64,000 bases of DNA from Anoplopoma fimbria (GCF_027596085.1 NC_072470.1:3585688-3649687); one strand, 5' to 3'. Numbered from the stretch's first letter, positions 40,000 to 49,859 are shown. The notes: generated from the letters alone by a model not told the origin. A program made the numbers and translations.

Positions 40000-40150
40000 C
40001 ACCACCATGCAATATGTAAACACTGGATTGCATCAGAGCCTTTGTGCGACTGTAAATAGTGTTCTATTACTATTAGTTTGAAGGCCATTAATGGTTCTGC
40101 ACTACGCCGTCTACATTTCTGTATCTATCTACTTCTCCAGCAGTGAGACT
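40000..40150 (+). mobile_element. Decayed 3' end of a non-LTR retrotransposon (RT C-terminal region)
   Basis: Read with frameshifts, the plus strand gives HWIAS near 40020, LLLLV near 40065, KAING at 40081-40095 and VYIS near 40109. Their order and spacing fit the reverse-transcriptase C-terminal segment of teleost LINEs (…LHWLP…LLLLVFKALNG…PYIS…), which I know from many fish genomes. At least two frameshifts and a stop codon break it. No poly-A tail or target-site duplication is clear, so only a fragment remains. Confidence 0.65.
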
Positions 40151-40194
40151 TGAACATCGGCATCCTACAAATAGAGTGTGTATAATATTGATGA

Positions 40195-40430
40195 CCGGGA
40201 TATGTGCCGTTTAATCAGCACTATCGACCCGCTCGGCACTGTTGCCTTGTGCAGCCGGGGTGGAGGAGCGCTTAAAACAAGAGGGAGCGTTTGATTCCCC
40301 TGTCGGAGCTACATTAACGGCGTCCAGGCCCCCCCTCCCCTCCTCCCTCGGCGCTCCTCTCTCCACCTCTCCTGTAACTGCATTGTGCTTTCGCTCAATC
40401 AATACTTGCAGCAATTGCTCAAATTAAAAG
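40195..40430. promoter_or_regulatory. Candidate conserved non-coding element
   Basis: A complex block with GCCGTTTAATCAGCACTATCG at its left and CGCTCAATCAATACTTGC near 40392-40409 (ONECUT/PBX-like). A C-rich segment lies in the middle. Opposing frames of 61 and 67 codons cross it. Neither looks coding. Confidence 0.33.
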
Positions 40431-40489
40431 GAAAAAATAGGTTTTGCTGAATCCTCACCCGGTGGCTTCCTGCGGACTCCTGGCGGGCG

Positions 40490-40740
40490 CTGTGGATCGC
40501 AGAGCACTTACAGGAAGTGGGGGGGAAAGGTGTTCGAAGGGCTGATTGATGGGCTGTCTCAGCACGGCGCTCACCCACTCAGACTCCACCAGACTGCCAA
40601 CTCCCTCTTTGTGCAAGTCTCTCCTGATCCACAGCTCCTCCAGCAGTGGAAACACACTGCAGCTCCTAATTAACACATGTACAAAGTGTCCATTTGAATA
40701 TTTTCGGAGGTTTACCTTGTCTTTCATTCGCCATCTGAGG
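40490..40740. promoter_or_regulatory. Candidate element with HOX-PBX plus MEIS words
   Basis: A perfect anterior HOX-PBX word TGATTGATGG at 40543-40552 is followed after one base by CTGTC (40554-40558), the PREP/MEIS half-site. This order is that of Hox auto- and cross-regulatory enhancers. The surrounding sequence is complex and holds opposing short frames without coding character. Confidence 0.38.
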
Positions 40741-41034
40741 GTTTAACTCAAAGGCTTTTTATCGACTTTCATAACCGGCCCACTTTGTAGATGTCGTCCT
40801 GTATCTGCAGCTTTTCAGGCAAATGGTGCATGTTTCAAAGGCATCGAAATGTCAATGTTTGGATATAGGTGATGTGAAGGATACACTTTCTCTTTTCCTC
40901 TTTTCCCTCTTCTCTTTTTTCCGACCCAGTCTGTAACCCGGTAATCACTCAGCGAATACCTTTTGAAGTCAGGAGCAGTTCAAAGCGGGTGTCAGTGAGG
41001 CTGTGGAAGACGACCCCTTCGCGTTCCAGTCGTT

Positions 41035-41360
41035 TTATGTAATTGGTGCTGTCTACCAGCGAGGCTGAGCCGAAGGAACATGGCCTTTATTAGTACAATC
41101 GCAGGCAGGTTGGGCTTACCGACAGTAATATGTTCCAGGCACCACAAACACACATTCATGTGCATTCATTCACGCACACGCACACACACGGTGCATCAAA
41201 CAGACGGTGTCAAATCACCGATGGGTGGGTGTTTGGCTCAGGAACGCAATTACTGTGGTACGAGGAGAGCTGCATACATGGAAAACACATTTGGTGCAAA
41301 AAAGTTGAGCTCTTGGTCTCCCAAGGTGGCTCAGGCAACTTTTGATTTCAATACGCTCCT
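41035..41360. promoter_or_regulatory. Candidate conserved non-coding element (two blocks)
   Basis: The first block at 41035-41150 (TGTAATTGGTGCTGTCTACC, GGCCTTTATTAGTACAATCG) and the second at 41215-41360 (AACGCAATTACTGTGG, CATTTGGTGC) flank a CA-rich gap. Both are complex with ATTA-type cores. Frames of 71-97 codons across them have no recognised domain. Confidence 0.32.
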
Positions 41361-41639
41361 GCTGATTGTTTGATTTGTTCTCTGAAGGAACTCATATTTG
41401 TTATATGTGCTTTGAAGAAGGCTAAATGCCAAAACACAGAAGCATTCGTTGTATAGAAAAGACCGTCTTTGTAGGAAACAAACAAAGTGAGGAAAATACA
41501 TGCAAAAGACAGTTTATGGTTTTACATTTCTTACTGTTTTTCATACACAAGCATACATGTGTGGTTTATGTCCTCCTTCAACCCTTTAATAATGCTCACT
41601 CTCAGCCCTGCAGGCCAGCATCCGGAGGGGAAGAAAAAA

Positions 41640-41810
41640 AAGCATCACGAGTCAAAAGGCCCATTCCCTAACCCTCATAAATTGCACGTAACTTGATTAC
41701 AATGAGACGATTATACCTTATTAGCAAGGATATTATGGCGTCTTCTTACTGGGCCTCATTATATAGACTCGCATCTGTGACTGAACGTTAGCACTTCCTT
41801 TTTGCCAGTG
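41640..41810. promoter_or_regulatory. Candidate conserved non-coding element
   Basis: Contains CTCATAAATTGCACGTAAC, TTGATTACAATGAGACG and CCTTATTAGCAAGG. A complex, ATTA-rich block with CpG. Confidence 0.3.
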
Positions 41811-42895
41811 TGCATGTGTGACCTGCCAGCCATTACTGCAGCTGGAGGAAGAGGTGGGGGGTCGAGGGGCTGATCAGGATTCATGTGGTTCGGTCTTTTG
41901 TAGGCAGATAAAATCAGAGTCTCTTTGATTTTGCTTTAAAACGTGCTTATATTTAATGCATTCATGTTTAAGTCTCATCCAGAGCAGTTCACAGAGAACA
42001 GAGTGGGCTTACATGAGGAGAAAAGAGAAGCTTCTATAGTTAAAAACATAAGAATCATAGTGGTGATATGACACTGGAGGTAGTGTTATGTGTTATGTGT
42101 GATATTTGTCTGAAGTCAAAGAAAAAGGAATAAACACACATTTAACAAGTGTAGATGTTTGCAGTTTGCTTACATTTAAAATGTTGCAGCAATCTGCAGA
42201 TCTAAACATCAGATGTGTTAAATGACTGAACTTTACTACCATATCAATAAGCATGCACATTTACTAAAATCGTTTCTGAAGGATTATTACTATAGCCGCT
42301 ACTGCACCCTGCACCTGCTAAGGTTCAGTTTCCAACTGTCAAAGGCCCATTGCACTGGGCAGCTTGCAGATCTATCCATGTGTAATTGTCTGAATGCAAA
42401 GCAGGACTCTGCTGCAGAAGGATGTGCACGCTCAGCAAACCGTCCTCGGATAAATAAAGGTTTAAAAAAAAGAGCCAGATAATAGCTGTCCATGATTACA
42501 GAGGCGGTTTGCAGCGCAGTCCGATGGGCGCATATGTGTTGTGCAACTGCCACACCGCCAACAACAACATGTTCCTCCATGTCAGCCGCCAAAATGAGAG
42601 CAACTGCCACATAATCTGTTTTTAATAGATGCTAATGCAGGAACACCTGTCATAGCCACGACAGCGTTTTCCCCCAATATAAACCTAAAGAGATTACACG
42701 TGTTGGGAGCAGGTATTCCTGGATTAATTATTGACAGACTGTGAATTATGTGTTGTACCCAAATGTATTTTGGTAATGTGTTTGTATACAGTAGGCCTGT
42801 GCTTGTAGTCTTAGTGGGTTCGGTCCTCACCCATAATAGGTTGCACAGCAGATAGCAGACTCATTTGACTTCAATTTACAAATATGGTCCTGGTT
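41811..42895. other. Unique sequence, no recognised gene
   Basis: Opposing frames of 86 and 103 codons at 42222-42610 have no recognised domain. A complex stretch at 42480-42620 could be regulatory. Confidence 0.45.
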
Positions 42896-43017
42896 GTGAT
42901 AAGGCTGCTCATACCTCATGCACTGAAGGGAGGAACAATGTACTACAGCTACATTTTTCCTCCCTTCAGTGCATGAGGTATGAGCAGCCTTATCACTTAT
43001 CAAAAATGTAGCTGTAG
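42896..43017. repeat. Interleaved perfect inverted repeats (pseudoknot order)
   Basis: A 40-base arm at 42896-42935 is exactly reverse-complementary to 42957-42996. A second 16-base arm at 42943-42958, in the loop of the first, is exactly reverse-complementary to 43002-43017. The order is A-B-A'-B', and B overlaps A' by two bases. Perfect arms imply a recent origin or selection. No transposase frame or terminal duplication is seen. Confidence 0.95.
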
Positions 43018-43615
43018 ATCTGACTGGAAATACTGGACCAATTTGCAACAAATACAATATATAAAGTATATTTAACTCTCTTAACATTGAGTAAAGGGTA
43101 CTTTTGGTCATGCAAAATGAAAAAAACAGCAAAGAAAAGGCTCATATAGATAATTATTCTGTCATTTTGGAAAGCACTGACGACCTGTTTTATCATAGAG
43201 GTTAGAAGAACATTGTATTGATCAGCTTCCAAGTCTCTAAAGGGAATAAAAGAGTCCGTCTGACTAGTTGTTTGCAACTTTTGTAATAAACTTCACAGTA
43301 ATGCATTCCTGCCAAGATTGGTACATAGTGTAAACGTGCATTGTATTACATTTATTTTGCATCTTAGTAAATATTTGCCATCCTTCTCCCACTTCTTTAA
43401 TTTGTTCCTGATAACCTGGCATCGTTTTTGAATGATGCAAATTTCCTTGCATCCTCTTTAGAATCTAACTTTTCTGCATCACCACCACCTCACCTCCTCC
43501 CTCCTCATCTCTCCCCTGGATGACAGCCGGAGCCGCAAATGAGTGAGGCTCCACCTGACAAGACACCGAGGGGGTGGGTGAGGAGACGGGTATAGGTACA
43601 GCAGAATTGAAGGTG
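43018..43615. other. AT-rich unique sequence, no recognised gene
   Basis: Small minus-strand frames only. Confidence 0.5.
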
Positions 43616-43656
43616 GAGGAAGATGAAGAGGAGGAGGAGGAGGAGGAGGAGGGGGG
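43616..43656. repeat. (GGA)n tract within polypurine stretch
   Basis: About nine GGA units ending in a G-run. A second GGA-rich purine stretch lies at 43788-43812. A Pro-rich minus-strand frame here comes from the repeat. Confidence 0.9.
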
Positions 43657-43833
43657 TCTGCTATTTTAGATCTTCTAAGGAGCTCATTAAGCGAAGGTGT
43701 GATCAGCACGCCTCCGCTTAGGTGGTGCTACCGGCTTCCGCACCTTTGCTTGCCACACCGCAAGCGAGTCAATTTTATTCACTGTTAAAGGAGGAGGAGG
43801 AGGAAGAGGAGACGGCGAGAGAGAAAGTGTGTT

Positions 43834-43859
43834 CGTGTGTGTGTGTGTGTGTGTGTGTG
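43834..43859. repeat. Short (TG)n microsatellite
   Basis: About 26 bp of TG, ending at the left edge of a complex block. Confidence 0.93.
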
Positions 43860-43874
43860 GCAGGTGGTGGGAGC

Positions 43875-44090
43875 ACACTTAGCCAACAGGCCCTTTTTCT
43901 TCTCCCCCGCCTCCATCTCCCAGAAGGCTCACCTCGACTTTCAATTGTCAGACTTGTTAGTGGGCCTGTCTGACATCGGGGCCGTCAAGTTATCGGCTGG
44001 ATTTCACTTCATGACGTGCCGTATGATAATATTTTTACCTTTTCCACTGAGCAAAGAGGGGGTTGCTCTTCTGTGTGTAATTCCCTTCAG
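43875..44090. promoter_or_regulatory. Candidate conserved element upstream of the candidate exon
   Basis: Complex sequence with TTTCAATTGTCAGACTTG, GTCAAGTTATCGGCTGG and CATGACGTGCCG (CRE-like TGACG). It ends in the pyrimidine-rich acceptor-like stretch at 44080-44090. It may be intronic flank of an exon or a stand-alone element. Confidence 0.3.
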
Positions 44091-44364
44091 CCCAGACTTG
44101 AGAATTTGCTCTCGCCTCGCAGCGCCGTCCTTATTCCCAGCAGCGCAGGAATCATGCGCCAAGGAGACGTTGACGGATGTCTTCTTCCTGTCGCCCCGGA
44201 CAACGCCGACGATGACGAGGGAGCCTCTGACACGCTCTCCTCCAGCTCCAGCTCCACGTCTCTTGACACGAGCCTCCTGCCGCCATTGCCAGCGCGGGCC
44301 GCCACCAGGGAGGATGCTGGGATACGCTGCAGTGATTCACCTATTACAAACTGGCTCCGGAAAC
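44091..44364 (+). CDS. Candidate coding exon, unknown product, unproven
   Basis: A TTCCCTTCAG acceptor ends at 44090. The frame starting at the first base is open for over 100 codons to a stop at 44400-44402. It includes an acidic-Ser segment (DNADDDEGASDTLSSSSSS, about residues 43-61 of the exon) and ends in SDSPITNWLRK. Third codon positions are GC-rich. Against it: a weak donor (C/GTGTCT after 44364), open frames on the opposite strand too, and no family I recognise. It may be a GC-rich non-coding block. Confidence 0.2.
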
Positions 44365-44407
44365 GTGTCTCACACACATACACACACGCGTGCACACCTT
44401 GACTGTG

Positions 44408-44410
<3 letters not shown>

Positions 44411-44501
<91 letters not shown>
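44411..44501. repeat. (CA)n microsatellite, 91 bp
   Basis: A perfect CA tract, with a shorter CA run at 44371-44388 upstream. The 288-codon plus frame through this area is largely this repeat plus unrelated sequence. Confidence 0.97.
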
Positions 44502-44503
<2 letters not shown>

Positions 44504-46075
44504 CCTGGATAAGCTGCTGCCAGGAACAGCAGAGGGGGCAGGCCTCGAGTGCACGGAGCAGATGTAGGAGACAGGAGGAAAGAGATGAGAAAAGGGGAAA
44601 AAAGAGACAGCCAGTGTGTGTTATTCTGCAGACAGCTGAGAAACACACACCGATGTCTAAATCTACCTTCCTCCCACGAGCACAATGGAGAGATTACTCG
44701 TAAAACTGCCAGGTAGACAACAAGACGTGAGCCGTCAAACCGCTCGTAGCTCACCGCCGCGAGAGCTAATCAGGTTTGAAGCACACCCAGGTACACTATC
44801 TTTTGCTTTTGAGTGCACACGTTTCTCGACATTAATCCCCTCTAAGCCTTTTGCAGCTAATGTAATCTAATTAATGACTTTTTTTTTTTCTGAGCCCGCT
44901 GCAAACTTGAACCTCACAGACTATGTACGATGTAACTATGTATATTTAGCTCAGGGTCGGCCCACTAAGGCACGGGAATGGGGCTTGTGATTACAGAACA
45001 GTTGGTCCAACTCTTTGCAAATAAGCTTTTAATTCATTAAACCCATTTAATAGCAAATGCCAACAATACAAAATATTTGTATTATTTCAATGCAAAATGC
45101 CTTTTACTCCCTAAAGTTTGCAGATTGTTGCTTGTCACTTCTTTCTATACTTGCAGATCTTGTACCAGTTCTATTTTGGCACATTTGTCCCACAACATCT
45201 CCCATTTCTTTCATGGTTGTATAGTTGTTGCTGGAATTCCTTCATTTCAGAATACAGTATATAATTTGTCCAAGTTAAAACTGTTTTTACAGCCACTTCT
45301 TTTATTTTAGATACTTTATTGTCCTTTTGAAAATGACCAATGCTAAAATTATTCAGAAATTTTCCACAACTCCAAAAAGAAACTTCATGAAATATCTTCA
45401 AACAAGAGATGAACCAGATCCCATATCTACTAACAATAACAGAGGATACACATAAATGTCCCTGACCTACCATATTCAGGTTTCCTCTCATAATTTCCCC
45501 ATTAAACACATTTTCTAACCAGGTAATACCTCAAAAGTTGGTCCGTGTTGTTTACTTCCAGAGTATTTGGAGGAATAGTCAGTTCATTTAGATCCACGGG
45601 GCCAGAGGGGCTCCTCGTGCTGCAAGTATCAGTTGTGCGGTAAATATAAATAATTGAACACATTCAGATTAGGTTCTGTACCTTAAGCATGAGGTCTCTG
45701 AATATTTTATTAAAACGTGTTTTCAAATTAGCCCGAGCTTTCATATATGTCATAAAGAAACACCAGTTTTCTACTTTATTTACCGTCTTTTGCTGCAGTA
45801 GATTCCTGATTCCTGAATATTGTTTGGATGATAAACAACATTAGGTGCATCAAGGTATTTGTGAGTTTCTTGAAGTCTTCAAATATTTTCTGTGTTTTGA
45901 ATATTGAGCTGCACGTTTTGTGTTTCTGTCTAGAAGTCTGTACCTTTTGTAGAGGTAAAGTGAAACCTCCACCTGTTTTTGTTCCCGGCCCCTTCAGGAA
46001 ACAGTTTTTCCATCTTGACCTTTCACCTTTGTAGTGAACACACTTTTACTCACTTTTTTATTCTATTGCGAGAAC
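44502..46075. other. Unique sequence, no recognised gene
   Basis: Contains a T-run at 44879-44889 and a 112-codon minus-strand frame at 45171-45509 that is free of repeats. It has no recognised domain, lies in AT-rich DNA and is taken as chance. Confidence 0.45.
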
Positions 46076-46079
46076 TGTC

Positions 46080-46480
46080 AGCGTGGATTGAAGTGGCTCG
46101 CCACTGTGGAGCCAAATGGGTTTTCAGTTCACACAAATACTATTATCCACGGCAGGTCTCTCGTCCCCTTCCTCTTCCTGTGAGCCCCTTCTCCCCCCCG
46201 AAGCAATTTACATAAACAAACACTTTCCCCTCGCTCTGTACAAAATAGATCAAGAAAACACACAATTATCTCTAAAAAGTGGAACAGATTTTTATTAAAT
46301 TAACCTTATTAGTGCATTACGGTAAGCAAATGCCAAAAAAAGGAGTTCCTCATTTGCATTAAGATAGATTTTTCAGGTTGGCTGCACAATTTAATTAAAG
46401 AAAAGATTAAGAATCATTAACCAAGCTGCTCTACCTTGCAGTAGCGACAGGCACACATCTGACTCAGGTTAACGGAAACC
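46080..46480. promoter_or_regulatory. Candidate conserved element with octamer word
   Basis: A long complex block with an exact octamer ATTTGCAT at 46352-46359, TTATTAAATTAACCTTATTAG near 46293-46313, and AATTTAATTAAAG near 46389-46401. It combines POU- and homeodomain-type words over 400 bp and holds no coding frame of note. Confidence 0.38.
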
Positions 46481-47859
46481 CAGATGGTGGCTCTCTAACT
46501 GTTGAATCTCCGTAACCGAATCAGAATGATCCCATTAGTTTCCAGGGGAGGGGTGGGGGGGGAGAAAAGTGAGGGAATTTTGGAGATTTGCAACACTTGC
46601 ACATGGTGCAGCCGGCGGCCAAGTTTCATCTGAGGTCCCTGGTTGACTTTCTGATATTTTCTGTGGTTGGGCAAAAGGGGGGGTCAGGGGTGACTCAGGT
46701 GGCCGGGGTTCATTTCGGGCCATGAAATTCAAATGGAAATGCTGCACAAATGAAAAGCTTATTTGTAACGCTTTGCATCCATTTTGGGATGTAACAGCAT
46801 CACCTGAAGATCATGAGGGGATTTTTTTTTCTCCACATAAATGACCCTGTATGCAAAAGTGTCGTCAAATAAGGACTTCAGTAACGTGCTAGCCTACCAT
46901 ACATGCATTGGCATTTTTGTAACTAAAACAATCTAACATGTTTAAGTATTTATGAGCATTTGAATTAACTATTTGGAGCCTGAATTTAATATGATTCGAG
47001 CTTAGATCGCTAGTTTAAGTCCGTGATTACCTTATCACAACTATCGGTTCATGCAGTTGAATGGCATATTTTACTTCTCTGGCAACCTGTAATCCTTAAA
47101 CTATGAGAGTGCATTTTGTTCCTCTTTCCTGTTTGACATTGCTGTAAAGTGGCAGCTAAATAACTAAGTCTTACTAGTATCAGATATCAGCTATGTTTGC
47201 ATGAAGAAAACATGGAACCATTGCCGAATATGGTTAGAAAACCAAATTCTACTTATTTTTTGTTAGGTGAGACTCATAGTCAGCAGATGTAGATAACCAA
47301 CATTAAAAGGTAGGAATTCAGAGGTTACTGCTACTAAACCCTGAATATTTTGTCCCTTTTGAATCATTATACTGTATATGAAATAGAAGTGATGGAGAAA
47401 AGAAGAAGAAACAGGGAGAAAAGCTAATTCAGTATTAACCTCTTTCATGTTTGACTTTTTTATTTATTTTTTATATCTACTGTGATGGAACTAAGTCAGC
47501 GGTCACAGGTCTGATGCACACAGAGCAAGCCGAGTGGAGAGGATTTGACAGTCCTCTCTGACCACCGTAGGGTTAAAGCATTTGGTATGCAAATTATTCG
47601 GGAAGGATGTTGTTAAAAGTGTTAGAGAGAAAGAGACAGAGAGAAGGAAAAAAAGAAGGGAGGTACACATCCAAACCCCTAATCCCCTTTGCTTTCGCCA
47701 AAATGACAAATGCAGGAACTGAGGCATAAAAGAATCACTCATGTATGGCGCACTTGAGTATTACTGCGAGGCACCTGCATTGGAATGAACAGATACAAAT
47801 AAATACAAAATAATGCAGGAGGAGGGGAGAAAAGGGTGGTGGTGGGGGGGGATCACTAA
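46481..47859. other. Unique sequence, no recognised gene
   Basis: Contains a G-run cluster with one-base spacers at 46545-46562, a polypurine segment at 47622-47662, and a further G-rich stretch near 47834-47850. No gene is recognised. Confidence 0.5.
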
Positions 47860-48060
47860 GAAGCTTAAAAGAGTCTTCGGCGTTTGAATGCAATCAAGCG
47901 CCATTGAAATGATACCAGGTGCCTGGCAGGTGGAGGGAAACAGATGCGCCGGGGTTGGCAGCCTCGGCGGCGTACAGGTGTGAAAAAACGAGCCTGCTCT
48001 CTAATTACTGATTTAAATGCTTAATTTCTGTGTTTCAATATTGATTGCTACCTTTCTGCT
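47860..48060. promoter_or_regulatory. Candidate element with three E-boxes and a T-box word
   Basis: CAGGTG occurs at 47916-47921, 47927-47932 and 47975-47980. The last overlaps a T-box half-site AGGTGTGAAA at 47976-47985. CTAATTACTGATTTAAATGC follows. Two CAGGTG words five bases apart are typical targets of ZEB/SNAI/TCF proteins. Confidence 0.38.
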
Positions 48061-48165
48061 CCTATTTCCCCACGGAGCGGACCGAGTATTTGCAGGGAGG
48101 CCTAGTCAGTGTGTTTTCTTTCCTTTATTCTCTTTCTCATTTCTTTTTCTTTTTTTTTCCTAATA

Positions 48166-48193
48166 CCCCCCCCCCCACCCCACCCCACCCCAA
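48166..48193 (-). other. Potential G-quadruplex
   Basis: The minus strand reads GGGGT three times followed by eleven or more G. Tracts of four G with single-T loops are classic very stable quadruplex formers. A T-rich run precedes it on the plus strand. Confidence 0.6.
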
Positions 48194-48289
48194 ACAAATC
48201 TCGGCTTTCCTCCCGAGCGTTTCTCTGTGTTCATGTTTGGATTCCTTCCCAAATCATTCCTGAGTGATTAAAGGGGGGATGTCTTGGTT

Positions 48290-48545
48290 ATTCGGTGGCA
48301 GGGCAGCAGAAAAGGCCCCCGCTCACAGCGTCGCTCCTCTTCTCCCTTTTTAGATTGGATCATATACTGGTAATGGGACGCACAATCAATGGCCACGCAT
48401 TGATGCCAAAAGGCCCCCCCTTCCTCCTCCTCCTCCTTTCAGTGGATCCAGATGGATCTTTATCTGGCGATGTATTGATGAAAATCGCTCCTCTCATTTG
48501 CTGGCCCTCCTTCCTTCCTCCACAGGCAAATGATAGAGTCGTGTA
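48290..48545. promoter_or_regulatory. Candidate conserved element with inverted ATCAATG pair
   Basis: ATCAATG at 48385-48391 and its reverse complement CATTGAT at 48398-48404 flank GCCACG. A third ATTGATG lies near 48475. A complex block with GATTGGATCATATACTGG upstream. Symmetric sites suggest a dimeric binder, not identified. Confidence 0.35.
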
Positions 48546-48747
48546 CCTGCTGTAATTTGTACTTCACTTTGAGATTTACAACCTGCTGTGCTGCAGATTG
48601 TGAAAGAGCAGGAGGATGATGAGGATGGTGAGGATGAAGATGGCTGTGACAGTAATGATGGCTGATGAATCTGAATAATTATTTGTGGGGCTAATGTGTG
48701 TGTATGCACTTTAACCGTCAGCTGGACACCTATATGCTCCTGTGTGT

Positions 48748-48763
48748 GTACATGCATCATGCA

Positions 48764-48837
<74 letters not shown>

Positions 48838-48847
48838 ATGCATCATG

Positions 48848-48884
<37 letters not shown>

Positions 48885-48896
48885 ATGCATCATGCA

Positions 48897-48978
<82 letters not shown>
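48748..48978. repeat. Compound TG array with repeated TACATGCATCATGCAT insert
   Basis: TG runs at 48766-48835, 48851-48882 and 48899-48978 are separated by near-identical inserts containing ACATGCATCATGCAT (three copies starting near 48749, 48836 and 48883). The copies show the array grew by duplicating a unit of insert plus TG, not only by slippage. Confidence 0.93.
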
Positions 48979-48979
<1 letters not shown>

Positions 48980-49063
48980 GCAGCATGGACTCCATTAATC
49001 TCTGTCAACACAAAGAGAAAGAATTCTCTTTCATTTCTCCCAAAGCCATCGATTAGTGAAACC

Positions 49064-49345
49064 TGTCATATCCAGGATAACGCTGTAACCAACGGCAACG
49101 CCCCCAATTACCCAGACTCCCTCCTCTACCTCCATGACAGTTATGATGTTTATGTATTTGTGAAACATTGAGATAAGACGCTGGATGAATAAAGTTAGTC
49201 ATGATGTCTTGAAGAAGATATTTGTTTCGAACTGATAAAATGATAGAAAACATTAAATGCCAACAAGCTTTGATACCTTTAGGAGATTATATATCGTGGC
49301 ATGCCTCATATTTTCATTATATTTAAAAATGAATGAATTAATAAT
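49064..49345. other. Unique sequence, no recognised gene
   Basis: A plus frame at 48770-49171 leaves the TG repeat and ends here. No gene is recognised. Confidence 0.5.
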
Positions 49346-49355
49346 TAATTAATTT

Positions 49356-49383
49356 ACATTTACAAATACGTATTTGTAAATGT
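49356..49383. repeat. 28-bp perfect palindrome
   Basis: Arms ACATTTACAAATAC and GTATTTGTAAATGT meet without a spacer. AATTAATTAATT sequence lies directly upstream. A perfect spacerless palindrome of this length can extrude as a cruciform, and is unusual in unique sequence. Confidence 0.9.
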
Positions 49384-49478
49384 TCAAGTTCTTTCACTCT
49401 TTTTGAGATGATTTAGAGCGATTTGGCTCGATTAATGACATATACAGCCTTAACAATAACGTCTGGTTTGGAGTTTTT

Positions 49479-49491
49479 TGATTGACAGGTG
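49479..49491 (+). promoter_or_regulatory. PBX-MEIS/PREP site overlapping an E-box
   Basis: TGATTGACAG at 49479-49488 is the exact PBX-PREP/MEIS decamer. CAGGTG at 49486-49491 overlaps it. Binding is inferred. Confidence 0.35.
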
Positions 49492-49859
49492 TCTCATCAC
49501 TTGCTCCATCTCACCTCCACCAGGTTCACCACCCAAATGTGTTTTCTGGCTCTAGTATCAAAGTTTCCAACCACAAACCCATGCTTTAAAATGATATTTT
49601 AGAAACCTGAGCATGATCTAGTTTTTGTTAAACAGTTTTGTACCCCTCAAGATGTTTCTTTTATTTCATCTAAGGTCAATTATTACAAAATTTACAGCAA
49701 TAGGCTTCTTGTTTTAAATGGGTGTGTGAAATGTTTTTGCATGATACCTTTTATTAGCTTGCAAGGCCTCACTTCAAGTCACGAGTAGTGGAAAAGTTAA
49801 CTTTAATCTCTCACATTCATTTTTCTTTTTTTTGTCCCACTGTTTGATGGGAAACGGTT

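Noticed and set aside
42896..42996. The 40-base inverted repeat as ends of a DNA transposon (MITE)
   Set aside because: The loop is only 21 bases, there is no flanking target duplication, and a second interleaved repeat crosses it. A simple MITE does not explain this.
44966..44990. TAAGGCACG, the first nine bases of miR-124
   Set aside because: The match stops after nine bases and no hairpin surrounds it. Seeds of let-7, miR-9, miR-137, miR-219, miR-204 and others were also looked for without a hit.
45171..45509. 112-codon minus-strand frame free of simple repeats
   Set aside because: Considered as a LINE or host exon, but no motif was recognised. A few frames of this length are expected by chance in 64 kb of AT-rich DNA.
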